Shown: positions 24,270 to 31,945 of the stretch, one piece after another
How positions within the stretch are numbered: position 1 is the stretch's first letter
How the letters are laid out: every line of letters starts with the position of its first letter
DNA from: an uncultured Chryseobacterium sp.
GTDB taxonomy: Bacteria > Bacteroidota > Bacteroidia > Flavobacteriales > Weeksellaceae
Direction of reading: 5' to 3'
DNA: 35,288 nucleotides
NCBI RefSeq assembly: GCF_913776365.1
Contig: NZ_CAJYMO010000215.1
Location: 1-35,288, forward strand
The notes under the pieces: generated by a model
Told to the model about the DNA's origin: nothing
Databases searched by the model: none
Seen by the model: the letters and a program-made list of their open reading frames with translations, nothing else
Translations under genes and position numbers: made by a program

Positions 24270-25241
24270 ATGGAATTTTTAGACCGATACCAGCAGATTG
24301 TTGGGGATGCTATCACCAGATATACCTTTAAGGACAAGCCGGCAGAACTGTATGAGCCGATGAACTATATTATTTCGCATGGGGGAAAACGCCTGCGTCC
24401 GATTATGGTGCTGATGGCCTGCGATTTATTCGGCGGCGATCTTCAACAAGCCATCAAGCCGGCCCTGGCTATCGAGTTTTTCCATAATTTTACCCTGATC
24501 CATGATGATATTATGGATGAGGCTCCCCTGAGGAGAAATAAACCCACCATCCATACCCTGCACGGCATCAATGTGGGCATCCTTTCCGGGGACGGGCTAA
24601 TGCTGAAAGCCTATAAATTTTTTGAGGACTTGGAGCCTGAAATTTTTAAAGCCTGCATCAGGATCTTTACCCATACCGGACTGCTGCTGTGCGAAGGCCA
24701 GCAATATGACATCAATTTCGAAACCCAGGAAGATGTTACTTTCGATGACTATATCAGGATGATTACCTATAAAACAGGCGTTCTCAGTGCTTCTTCATTT
24801 GAGATCGGGGCGATGATTGCCAAAGCGGACTTTAAAGATGCCAAAGCCATTTTCAACTTCGGGAAACATATCGGGATCGCTTTCCAGATCATGGATGATT
24901 ACCTGGATGTGTTCGGGGACCAGGCACAGTTCGGGAAAAAGCATGCCGGCGATATCTATGAGAACAAGAAAACCGTTCTTTACCTGATGGCCCGCGAGCA
25001 TGCGACCGAAGAAGAGAGAAAGGAACTGGATTACTGGTATTCCAAAAAAACCGATAACATCGATAAAGTGTACGGCGTGGAAAAGATATTCAGGAGGACA
25101 AAAGTGGATGAAAAAGCATTGAGGCTGATTGAAAAGCATAACGAGATCGGGCAGAGCTACCTTCAGAAAATAGACATCCCGGATGAAAAGAAAAAACCGT
25201 TTGCAGAACTGGCCAATTACCTGCTGCGAAGAGAAAGTTAA
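24270..25241 (+). CDS. polyprenyl diphosphate synthase
   Basis: This 323-residue soluble enzyme condenses isopentenyl diphosphate with an allylic diphosphate to lengthen isoprenoid chains. The first aspartate-rich motif is HDDIMDEAPLRR (D79, D80, D83), and the second is DDYLDVFGD. GGKRLRP (38-44) and a KTA/KTG-type motif (ITYKTGVLS) are also in place. Residue F74, five before the first Asp, is aromatic, which in this family often limits product length, so a C15-C20 product is possible; this is only an inference. The start at 24270 is set by the promoter box at 24244-24251. It heads a six-gene same-strand run. Confidence 0.92.
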   Translation: MEFLDRYQQIVGDAITRYTFKDKPAELYEPMNYIISHGGKRLRPIMVLMACDLFGGDLQQAIKPALAIEFFHNFTLIHDDIMDEAPLRRNKPTIHTLHGINVGILSGDGLMLKAYKFFEDLEPEIFKACIRIFTHTGLLLCEGQQYDINFETQEDVTFDDYIRMITYKTGVLSASSFEIGAMIAKADFKDAKAIFNFGKHIGIAFQIMDDYLDVFGDQAQFGKKHAGDIYENKKTVLYLMAREHATEEERKELDYWYSKKTDNIDKVYGVEKIFRRTKVDEKALRLIEKHNEIGQSYLQKIDIPDEKKKPFAELANYLLRRES

Positions 25242-25244
25242 GCT

Positions 25245-25853
25245 ATGATTTTTGGTCATTATGTAATCCGCACGTACCGGAAGTTTAAAAACCAGGGCAT
25301 CGGTACCCGTTTTGTTATTGTGGGCATCCCTTTGGTGCCCATCCAGAGTTATTATATTTTCAAGGATACCAACAGATCGATTGAAGTGGATCTTTACTGG
25401 AAGCAGGCTGTAAAAATATACATCATCATGGCTTCGGTATTCTATCTCTTTATCAAATATGTCACGGGGCAGCATTATGATGAAATGAGTTTCGAAAACC
25501 TGTTCCTGACCGTGCTGGGAATCAACGTTCTGGTATATTTTCTGTTTGATCCCTATACACTGAAAGAAAGGAAGATCCGGGAACTTTTAAGCAGATCGGT
25601 CTACATCAATGCATTGCCGAAATTTTTAGGGCAGACCGCAGCATTTGATGTTCAAAAAGGGTTTATCAGTGCCTTTCAGAGCCGGTTCGGCATATCTTGG
25701 AAGGAACTACTGAAAAACAATACGTACGAAGATGAGCATCTGCCCTACCTTTTTCCGATTGTGGTGTATGATCTCTATCTGTACAAAAATGAGAAAACCC
25801 GGAAATATTGTGACAAAATATTCCGCAGGTATAAAGAAATAGAACAGCTGTAG
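25245..25853 (+). CDS. hypothetical membrane protein with two transmembrane helices
   Basis: This 202-residue protein begins 3 nt after the polyprenyl synthase stop, so the two are cotranscribed. It opens MIFGHYVIRTYRKFKNQGIGTRFVIVGIPLVPIQSYY, then has two hydrophobic helices at about 56-73 and 85-102, and a charged helical C-terminal half with no recognised domain. The short opening with a GIPLVP turn resembles the start of a zinc-free small domain seen in other Bacteroidota membrane proteins, but I cannot name the family. Its role is unknown; coupling to an isoprenoid gene hints at membrane lipid metabolism, no more. Confidence 0.8.
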   Translation: MIFGHYVIRTYRKFKNQGIGTRFVIVGIPLVPIQSYYIFKDTNRSIEVDLYWKQAVKIYIIMASVFYLFIKYVTGQHYDEMSFENLFLTVLGINVLVYFLFDPYTLKERKIRELLSRSVYINALPKFLGQTAAFDVQKGFISAFQSRFGISWKELLKNNTYEDEHLPYLFPIVVYDLYLYKNEKTRKYCDKIFRRYKEIEQL

Positions 25854-25870
25854 TAAATAATTAATCCGGA

Positions 25871-25935
25871 AATTTGAAAACCAGTAAACATAAATAATTG
25901 ATTTTCAAATTGATAAATTTTCAGATTTTCAAATT
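25871..25935. repeat. short inverted and direct repeats ahead of the GSCFA gene
   Basis: AATTTGAAAA (25871-25880) is the reverse complement of TTTTCAAATT (25902-25911), giving a 10-bp stem. ATTTTCAAATT recurs at 25901-25911 and 25925-25935. This is AT-rich sequence of the dispersed type; a regulatory role is not shown. Confidence 0.5.
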
Positions 25936-25941
25936 AGCAGG

Positions 25942-26901
25942 ATGAAATTCAGGACGGAAGTTGATATAAAAGAATCGGGACGGAAGATACAGATTGAGGA
26001 TAAAATATTTTCAATCGGTTCGTGCTTTGCCTCAGAAATATCAGACCTGCTGCGGTTGGGGCAACTGCAGACTGCAAACAATCCTTTCGGTACGGTTTTT
26101 AACCCTTTTTCCATTGCCAACGCGGTAAAAAGGCTGCATGACGCAGGGTTTTACACCGGAGAAGAACTGATCGCCTTTAACGATGAATTCATTTCCCTTG
26201 ATCACCACAGCAGTTTCGATACCCGGTATATGCATCAGACCCTGGCAAAAATCAACTCGGAAATTGAAAAAGGAAACACCTTTCTGCAAAATTCGCGCTG
26301 GGTCATTATCACGTATGGTACTTCCTACATTTATGAATTCATTCCAAAGCAGAAGCTGGTAGCCAACTGCCATAAAATCCCCCAGAAATTTTTTACCAAA
26401 AGGCTGCTGACCCATCAGGAAATTACGGATTCCCTGTATAATACAGTCCTGCATCTTAACGATATCTGCCGGGAGGATGTACAGATCCTGTTCACGGTTT
26501 CCCCGGTGCGCCATACCAAAGACGGCATGGCGGAAAACCAGCTGAGCAAATCCAAACTGATTACGGCCATCCATGACGTGATTCCGCAGTTCGGGAACTG
26601 CCATTACCTGCCGGTTTATGAACTGATGATGGACGACCTGCGCGATTACCGTTTTTATAAGGAAGACCTGATCCACCCCAACAACCAGGCGGTCAGTTAT
26701 ATCTTCGAAAAGTTCGGGAACGCATATTTCTCCGGGCAGGCCAAGGAATTCATCACCGAGAATTTTAAAATCAACAAAGCCCTTGAGCACAAAAGCAGTG
26801 ATGAAAAAGATCCGAAGTATATCCTGTTCCGTGAAAAGCTGCAGCAAAGGATTGAAAGCCAGCGTAAAAAAGCAAGGCATAAAATATTTCCGGATGACTG
26901 A
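25942..26901 (+). CDS. GSCFA domain-containing protein
   Basis: This 319-residue cytoplasmic protein carries the name-giving motif GSCFA at residues 26-30 (KIFSIGSCFASEIS), followed by NNPFGTVFNPFSIANAV, and later ILFTVSPVRHTKDGM and a DLIHPNNQAVSYIFEKF block near residue 240. The GSCFA family is related to SGNH hydrolases: the Ser of GSC would be the nucleophile and the D-x-x-H of DLIHPN would complete the site. Substrate unknown. It overlaps the next gene by 8 nt (ATGACTGA), so translation is coupled. Confidence 0.9.
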   Translation: MKFRTEVDIKESGRKIQIEDKIFSIGSCFASEISDLLRLGQLQTANNPFGTVFNPFSIANAVKRLHDAGFYTGEELIAFNDEFISLDHHSSFDTRYMHQTLAKINSEIEKGNTFLQNSRWVIITYGTSYIYEFIPKQKLVANCHKIPQKFFTKRLLTHQEITDSLYNTVLHLNDICREDVQILFTVSPVRHTKDGMAENQLSKSKLITAIHDVIPQFGNCHYLPVYELMMDDLRDYRFYKEDLIHPNNQAVSYIFEKFGNAYFSGQAKEFITENFKINKALEHKSSDEKDPKYILFREKLQQRIESQRKKARHKIFPDD

Positions 26902-27421
26902 TTTTAGGACACTGGAATACCTGAAAAAAGGCAACCCGCGCCAACAGAGGGCCTATGAGGTACTTACCAGGTACAGGGTTTTTGATGTGCTACAGGATTA
27001 TCACCCGGTATTGGCAGGAACTTTTCCTATCGAAATCGATATCGGGGGGAGCGATCTGGATATTATCTGTCACCTGGACCCTGACCTGGACGGAAATGTA
27101 CTGCAGGAACTGGTTTTCAATAAGATCATACCTGCAAACACCGAAATTGCTGTTGAAAGCAGCAGCGTTGGCGGAGAGAAATCAATCGTAATACATTGTA
27201 TGCTGGAAGAGCTCCCGATAGAAATTTTCGGACAGAACAAGCCGGCCACTCTGCAGAATGCTTATCGCCACATGATAGCCGAATACAGAATATTACAGGA
27301 AAGAGGAGAAGATTTTAAACAGGAAATAATAAACCTAAAGAAAAGAGGGATCAAAACGGAGCCGGCATTCGGAATGTTGCTGGGATTGGAAAACCCGTAT
27401 GAAGATCTCCTGAAATTATAA
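26894..27421 (+). CDS. DUF4269 protein with nucleotidyltransferase-like motif
   Basis: The ATG at 26894 overlaps the GSCFA stop by 8 nt and gives 175 residues; the frame is open further upstream, but only within the GSCFA gene. It belongs to the DUF4269 family by its start (MTDFRTLEYLKKGNPRQQRAYEVL) and the IDIGGSDLDIICH block. Residues AGT (41-43), then GSDLDI with D54 and D56, follow the pattern G-S/T ... D-x-D of polymerase-beta-type nucleotidyltransferases, with a later LPIEIFGQ strand that could carry a third acidic residue. The activity of the family is not known to me. Full length. Confidence 0.87.
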   Translation: MTDFRTLEYLKKGNPRQQRAYEVLTRYRVFDVLQDYHPVLAGTFPIEIDIGGSDLDIICHLDPDLDGNVLQELVFNKIIPANTEIAVESSSVGGEKSIVIHCMLEELPIEIFGQNKPATLQNAYRHMIAEYRILQERGEDFKQEIINLKKRGIKTEPAFGMLLGLENPYEDLLKL

Positions 27422-27430
27422 AGAAAAGAA

Positions 27431-28201
27431 ATGATAGATACCCATACCCATCTGTACGCAGAAGAATTCGATGAAGACCGTGCAGAAGCCATTCAGAGAG
27501 CAGTCGATAAAGGAATTATAAACTTCTACCTTCCTGCTATCGACTCGGAATCCCATGGAAAAATGCTGGAGCTGGAAGCAGCGTATCCCGGCCAGGTATT
27601 CTCCATGATGGGGCTGCACCCTTGCTATGTAAAACCGGAAACCTGGCAGGAAGAGCTGAAAATCGTCAGGGATTATCTGGACCAGCGGCATTTTCCGGCT
27701 GTGGGGGAAATCGGAATCGATCTGTACTGGGATAAATCCACACTGGACATTCAGGTAAAAGCTTTTGAACAGCAGATCGACTGGGCCATTGAGAAAAACC
27801 TCCCTATTGTGATCCATACCCGGGAAAGCTTTGAAGAAACCTTTGAGGTACTGGAAAGAAAGAAACATCCTAAATTGAGGGGAATATTCCACTGCTTTTC
27901 AGGAAACCTGGAGCAGGCGAGACATGCCATTGATCTTAATTTTATCCTGGGCATAGGCGGGGTAGTCACATTCAAAAACGGAAAGATCGATCAGTTCCTC
28001 CATGAAAGTCCGCTGGACAAAATTGTCCTCGAAACCGACGCTCCGTACCTGGCCCCGGTTCCTTACCGGGGAAAGCGGAATGAAAGCGCCTATCTGGACC
28101 TGGTAGCCGGAAAGCTGGTGGACATTTACGGAAAGGATTTCGCGGAAATCAGCAGGATAACCACAGCAAATGCCGAAAAACTCTTCAAAAACAAATCATG
28201 A
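27431..28201 (+). CDS. tatD: TatD family metal-dependent hydrolase
   Basis: This 256-residue TIM-barrel enzyme has the expected metal ligands: DTHTHL at residues 3-8, VGEIGIDLYW with the conserved Glu, VIHTRESFEE, IFHCFSG, and LETDAPYLAP near 200. TatD proteins are metal-dependent DNases/hydrolases, also linked to D-aminoacyl-tRNA deacylase-like activities in some members. It begins 9 nt after the DUF4269 stop and its TGA overlaps the next ATG (ATGA), so it is embedded in the operon. Nothing is missing. Confidence 0.93.
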   Translation: MIDTHTHLYAEEFDEDRAEAIQRAVDKGIINFYLPAIDSESHGKMLELEAAYPGQVFSMMGLHPCYVKPETWQEELKIVRDYLDQRHFPAVGEIGIDLYWDKSTLDIQVKAFEQQIDWAIEKNLPIVIHTRESFEETFEVLERKKHPKLRGIFHCFSGNLEQARHAIDLNFILGIGGVVTFKNGKIDQFLHESPLDKIVLETDAPYLAPVPYRGKRNESAYLDLVAGKLVDIYGKDFAEISRITTANAEKLFKNKS

Positions 28202-28992
28202 AAGCAAAAATTTCAAAACTTCTGAGACAGGTAAATTTATTGTTTCTGGCGGACAAAATGCGCTTCCATGTTCATAAAGCTAAAAACCGTGATAAAAACC
28301 TTGCTTTCAGGCTGGCACACCCTGATTTTAAGCTGCCTCCTGATTATCTGATCTATGAATCATTCTATATCAATTACGAAAGCTATTATAAAAGCGGAAA
28401 ATTAGCGGCTGAGGAATTTGTTGAGATCTACAGGACTCATGGTTCCCGGGAACAGCCTAAGATCCTGGACTGGGGATGCGGCCCGGCGAGAGTGGTAAGG
28501 CATATTCCCGCCCTGCTTCCGGGTAGCCATGTATTCGGAACCGATTACAATAGAGAATCGATAGCATGGAACAAAAGCCATATCAAAAACGTTGAATTCA
28601 ATCTCAATTCATTGAGTGCGGATCTGCCGTATGAAGACGGCTTTTTTGATTTTATTTATGGGATTTCCATTTTTACCCATCTTTCCGAAAAGATGCACGA
28701 CGAGTGGAAACACGAACTGACAAGGGTACTGGGAAAAAAAGGAATCCTGCTTTTATCCCTGCAGGGAAAGCTTTTCAAAAACCATCTGACCGGAAATGAG
28801 GTGAGTGAATTTGAGAAAGGGAATCTTGTAGTGAGAGGGAATGTGAAGGAAGGGCACCGGACCTATTCCGCATTTCATCCGGAGGAGTATGTAAAAAAAC
28901 TCTTCAGCGATTATGAAATCCTTGAACATACCGAGTCCTACTCAAACAACGGTAAACCGGAACAGGATATCTGGATCATGCGCAAAAAGTAA
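28198..28992 (+). CDS. class I SAM-dependent methyltransferase
   Basis: This 264-residue protein has SAM motif I ILDWGCGPARVVRH near residue 87, the next acidic strand HVFGTDYNRESIAWNKSH, motif II-like DFIYGISIFTHLSE, and the YSAFHPEEYVKKLF strand near the end. The N-terminal 80 residues are charged and helical and may hold the substrate. The ATG overlaps the TatD stop by 4 nt. It is the last gene of the operon, ending at the bidirectional terminator. The substrate is unknown; alkylated sugars or lipids are as possible as small molecules. Confidence 0.88.
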   Translation: MKAKISKLLRQVNLLFLADKMRFHVHKAKNRDKNLAFRLAHPDFKLPPDYLIYESFYINYESYYKSGKLAAEEFVEIYRTHGSREQPKILDWGCGPARVVRHIPALLPGSHVFGTDYNRESIAWNKSHIKNVEFNLNSLSADLPYEDGFFDFIYGISIFTHLSEKMHDEWKHELTRVLGKKGILLLSLQGKLFKNHLTGNEVSEFEKGNLVVRGNVKEGHRTYSAFHPEEYVKKLFSDYEILEHTESYSNNGKPEQDIWIMRKK

Positions 28993-28994
28993 TA

Positions 28995-29024
28995 AAAAAA
29001 GCCTTCCGTCCGGAAGGCTTTTTT
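28995..29024. terminator. strong bidirectional intrinsic terminator
   Basis: Six As, GCCTTCC (29001-29007), loop GTCC, GGAAGGC (29012-29018), then six Ts. The 13-bp symmetrical stem serves the methyltransferase gene on the plus strand and the RhlE gene on the minus strand, whose stop lies 4 nt away. Confidence 0.93.
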
Positions 29025-29028
29025 CTTG

Positions 29029-30336
29029 TTATTTCTTTCTTGTAAAATTCTTATTCTTAGGTTTGCTGAAGCCGGTTGAAGCTCCGCCGGATTCCGGCTT
29101 GTTCCTGTTTCCGCCGGATCTTGGGGTATTGGGTCCTCCTGCTTTCGGCCGGTCTGTGCGGGGTGTAAATGGCTTGTTATTGGAATCCCTTTTCTGGGCT
29201 ACCAGGTTATCCGTATGAAAAGGATGGTCCTTCACGATCGGAATCTTCATACCGATGAGTTTCTCCGTATTTTTAAGATTCATCAGGTCCAGTCCGTCAA
29301 CAAAGGAAATGGAGGTTCCTTCGGCTCCGGCTCTTCCCGTCCTTCCGATACGGTGAACATAGGTTTCTGATACATCGGAGAGCTCGAAATTGACTACGTA
29401 CTTAAGCTCGTCGATATCAATTCCTCTGGCAGCGATATCCGTAGCCACCAGGACCCTGGTTTTTCCGGATTTGAAATTGTTCAGGGCATTCTGACGGGCA
29501 TTCTGTGACTTGTTTCCATGAATGGCTTCCGCCGTAAGATGGTCTTTCTGAAGCTTTCTGGCGATTTTATCGGCTCCATGCTTCGTTCTTGAGAACACCA
29601 GTACGGAATCGGAGATGTCATTCTTTAAAATATGGGTAAGAAGATCCAGCTTATTGTCTTTCTCAACAAAATATACCGACTGTTTGATGGTCTCTGCAGT
29701 AGAGGAAACCGGGGTTACTTCCACCTTTACCGGATTATTCAGGATCGAGTCTGCCAGTTTCTGGATTTCCGCAGGCATGGTAGCAGAGAAAAATAGGGTC
29801 TGCCTTTTCTGTGGCAGAAGCTTGATGATTCTTTTCACATCATGCACAAAACCCATATCCAGCATCCTGTCAGCTTCATCCAGCACGAAAATCTCGAGGT
29901 TTTTCAGGCTGATGATTCCCTGCGCGATAAAATCAAGCAGTCTTCCGGGAGTCGCTACCAGGATATCCACTCCTTTTCTGAGCGCAATTTCCTGATTTCC
30001 CTGTTTTACTCCTCCGAAGATAACCAGATGCTTCAGCGGAAGATACTTTCCGTAGGCTTTGATGTTTTCTTCGATCTGGATGGCCAGCTCTCTGGTAGGG
30101 GTGAGTATTAAAGCTTTGATATGCCTGTTCGGCGTCTTATTTTTAGAAAGATTCTGTAAAATAGGAATGGAAAAAGCAGCTGTCTTACCGGTTCCTGTCT
30201 GCGCGCAACCCAAAAAATCTCTGCCTTGAAGGATATCAGGAATAGATCTTTCCTGGATTGGGGTAGGGGTGGTGTATCCTTGCTCCTGAACTGCCTTGGC
30301 AATCGGGTCTATTAAATTTAAGTCTGTAAAATTCAA
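29029..30336 (-). CDS. rhlE: DEAD-box RNA helicase, RhlE-like
   Basis: This 435-residue RNA helicase has the full set: TPTPIQERSIP (Q motif), AQTGTGKT, PTRELA, VLDEADRML, FSATM, and HRIGRTGRAG. The start codon is TTG at 30334-30336; MNFTDLNL is the canonical RhlE beginning and no in-frame ATG lies upstream, so TTG is probably correct. The C-terminal tail (about 380-435) is basic and Pro/Gly-rich and likely binds RNA. It differs from the DeaD-like helicase at 19155, which has a folded C-terminal domain. Its own promoter lies 59 nt upstream, and a hairpin followed by Ts lies in the leader. Confidence 0.93.
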   Translation of the reverse strand: MNFTDLNLIDPIAKAVQEQGYTTPTPIQERSIPDILQGRDFLGCAQTGTGKTAAFSIPILQNLSKNKTPNRHIKALILTPTRELAIQIEENIKAYGKYLPLKHLVIFGGVKQGNQEIALRKGVDILVATPGRLLDFIAQGIISLKNLEIFVLDEADRMLDMGFVHDVKRIIKLLPQKRQTLFFSATMPAEIQKLADSILNNPVKVEVTPVSSTAETIKQSVYFVEKDNKLDLLTHILKNDISDSVLVFSRTKHGADKIARKLQKDHLTAEAIHGNKSQNARQNALNNFKSGKTRVLVATDIAARGIDIDELKYVVNFELSDVSETYVHRIGRTGRAGAEGTSISFVDGLDLMNLKNTEKLIGMKIPIVKDHPFHTDNLVAQKRDSNNKPFTPRTDRPKAGGPNTPRSGGNRNKPESGGASTGFSKPKNKNFTRKK

Positions 30337-30365
30337 ATGAATCGTTTTTATAATTTACAATAAAA

Positions 30366-30386
30366 ATTCCTTCAAAAAGAAGGAAT
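30366..30386 (-). promoter_or_regulatory. hairpin in the rhlE leader, possible attenuator
   Basis: On the minus strand ATTCCTTC-TTTTT-GAAGGAAT forms a perfect 8-bp stem, directly followed by a T run (TTTTATTG). It lies between the promoter box at 30395-30402 and the rhlE start, so it would form in the leader RNA. It looks like a terminator placed before the gene it would switch off. Confidence 0.5.
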
Positions 30387-30394
30387 GATGTATG

Positions 30395-30402
30395 CAAAGG
30401 TA
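30395..30402 (-). promoter_or_regulatory. promoter -7 box of rhlE
   Basis: TACCTTTG on the minus strand matches TAnnTTTG exactly. It lies only 21 nt after the stop of the DUF6438 gene. The leader would be about 50 nt and contains the hairpin at 30366-30386. Confidence 0.65.
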
Positions 30403-30422
30403 ACGTAAATATTTTTAAGTGG

Positions 30423-30911
30423 TTAATTTACTTTTGTCCACTGCTGATTATTTCTTAAATCTTCGAAAAATTTGTACAGTGCTGCCAGTTTTTCCGTACC
30501 TATTTTTCCGTAATCCTCTACATTTTTCATGCTCCCGTCACGGAATTTGATGCGTAGATAAGAAGTGGGCAGATCAGAGATGTTTCTTTCACCGTATTTG
30601 GCGTTCAGCCCTTTTACATTCAAGTCATCAAGCAACGTGATGAGCCGGTTGTAATCCGCTTCTTTAATCGTCCCCTTAAAGGTACCTTCCCTTGGCTTAT
30701 CAAATTCTCCTTTTGAGAATTCTTTGGAAAAGTTGAAATGTTCCGCTTCCAGCACGGCAGTCCTGTCCGGATTGATGGTCATTTTGAAAATAGGGCAGGA
30801 TCCGAAGCAGGGCCCGGCTTCGTATTCAATGGAAGTGTAGGCTGAGTTCATTTTCTGGGCGGTACATGAAAACAGGAAAATAAATGCGCAAAGGCCTAAT
30901 ACATATTTCAT
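30423..30911 (-). CDS. DUF6438 lipoprotein
   Basis: This 162-residue protein has a lipoprotein signal: MKYVLGLCAFIFLFSC with the lipid-modified C16. The mature part opens with the DUF6438 block YEAGPCFGSCPIFKMTINPDRTAVLEAEHF, where two cysteines probably pair. The rest is mixed alpha/beta and ends in KFFEDLRNNQQWTKVN. Function unknown. It is divergent from the zinc-ribbon methyltransferase and has no exact promoter box (GAAATTTG upstream is close). Confidence 0.85.
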   Translation of the reverse strand: MKYVLGLCAFIFLFSCTAQKMNSAYTSIEYEAGPCFGSCPIFKMTINPDRTAVLEAEHFNFSKEFSKGEFDKPREGTFKGTIKEADYNRLITLLDDLNVKGLNAKYGERNISDLPTSYLRIKFRDGSMKNVEDYGKIGTEKLAALYKFFEDLRNNQQWTKVN

Positions 30912-31047
30912 AGGGTCATTTTTATGGACATCTTCAAGAACTGTTCCAAATTTCCTATTTAAAAAAGATGTGTATAAATTGATTCCCTGAAAAGGAATTC
31001 AGATAAATTTTCGTTATTTTGATCATTCAAAATTGCATCTTTTTTTC

Positions 31048-31782
31048 ATGTATAATTTTCTAAAGTCAGCTGCTAAGAATATCATTCCCCGGAAAATCCT
31101 TATTGAGAATGAAGAGAGGTTCCGTAGACTCCTGATTCCCTTGTATAAAGGAAAGAACAACCAATGCCTGATCTGTGGAACCCGACTCAAGCACTTTGCG
31201 AAGCTCGGCAACGGAAACCTCATCTGCCCGGTATGCGGAAGCCTGCCCAGGACCCGCAGGCTCTACAAACTGCTGCAGGAGGAATTTTTAAAGCCCGGCA
31301 TGGCCTTCCTTGACTTTTCCCCTTCCCGGATGTTGTATAAAAAATGGAAGGCCCGGAAAGGAATATCTTATTTCCCTACAGATTTTGAGGATGAATTCCT
31401 GTCTGATTACCGGTATGATATTACGGGTATAGAGGCTGAAGATGAAAAATTTGACCTGATCGTATGCTATCATATTCTGGAACATATTACCGAAGACCGC
31501 AAAGCGATGAACGAACTGTACCGCGTCCTGAAAAAAGATGGTACTGTTTTAATTCAGACCCCTTTTAAAGAAGGGGAGATTTATGAAGATGATTCCATTG
31601 TAACAGAAGAGGAAAGGCTCAGGCATTTCGGGCAGGAAGACCACGTGAGGATCTATTCCGTGAAAGCCCTGGAATCAAGGCTGAAAACGGCAGGATTCCG
31701 TGTTACGGTAAGAACCTTCTCAGAAGATGTTTATTATGGATTTTCCGCAGGCGAAAAAATATTGATCTGTACCAAACTTTAA
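31048..31782 (+). CDS. class I methyltransferase with N-terminal zinc ribbon
   Basis: This 244-residue protein starts at the ATG at 31048; the frame extends 5 codons upstream to a TTG at 31033. Residues 37-65 hold CLICG and LICPVCG, two CxxC pairs that make a zinc ribbon. After it comes a compact SAM methyltransferase: FDLIVCYHILEHITEDRKAMNELYRVLKKDGTVLIQTPF, the usual motif for methyltransferase_11, though motif I (AFLDFSPSRMLYKKW) is divergent and lacks the usual GxG. It may act on lipids or glycans; the target is unknown. It is a single gene ending at the bidirectional terminator. Confidence 0.82.
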   Translation: MYNFLKSAAKNIIPRKILIENEERFRRLLIPLYKGKNNQCLICGTRLKHFAKLGNGNLICPVCGSLPRTRRLYKLLQEEFLKPGMAFLDFSPSRMLYKKWKARKGISYFPTDFEDEFLSDYRYDITGIEAEDEKFDLIVCYHILEHITEDRKAMNELYRVLKKDGTVLIQTPFKEGEIYEDDSIVTEEERLRHFGQEDHVRIYSVKALESRLKTAGFRVTVRTFSEDVYYGFSAGEKILICTKL

Positions 31783-31897
31783 TAGGACATTCAAAAAAAA
31801 GAATTCAGGAAAACCCCTGACCCGCAATCAAAAGAACAGAATATGCAGCCGATAAACTGGATTTATCAGTTGTCCGGACGTTTCTGCAACTGGACAT

Positions 31898-31928
31898 AAA
31901 AAAAGTACACAGGAGGTGTACTTTTTTT
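31898..31928. terminator. bidirectional intrinsic terminator between methyltransferase and obg
   Basis: Seven As, GTACAC (31905-31910), loop AGGAG, GTGTAC (31916-31921), then seven Ts. The 13-bp symmetrical stem can terminate from both sides and lies 17 nt before the obg stop codon. Confidence 0.9.
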
Positions 31929-31945
31929 ATTTTTTTCAAATTTTT

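Noticed and set aside
26041..26934. Minus-strand ORF of 297 codons opposite the GSCFA gene
   Set aside because: It is the reverse frame of a well-supported gene in a coupled operon.
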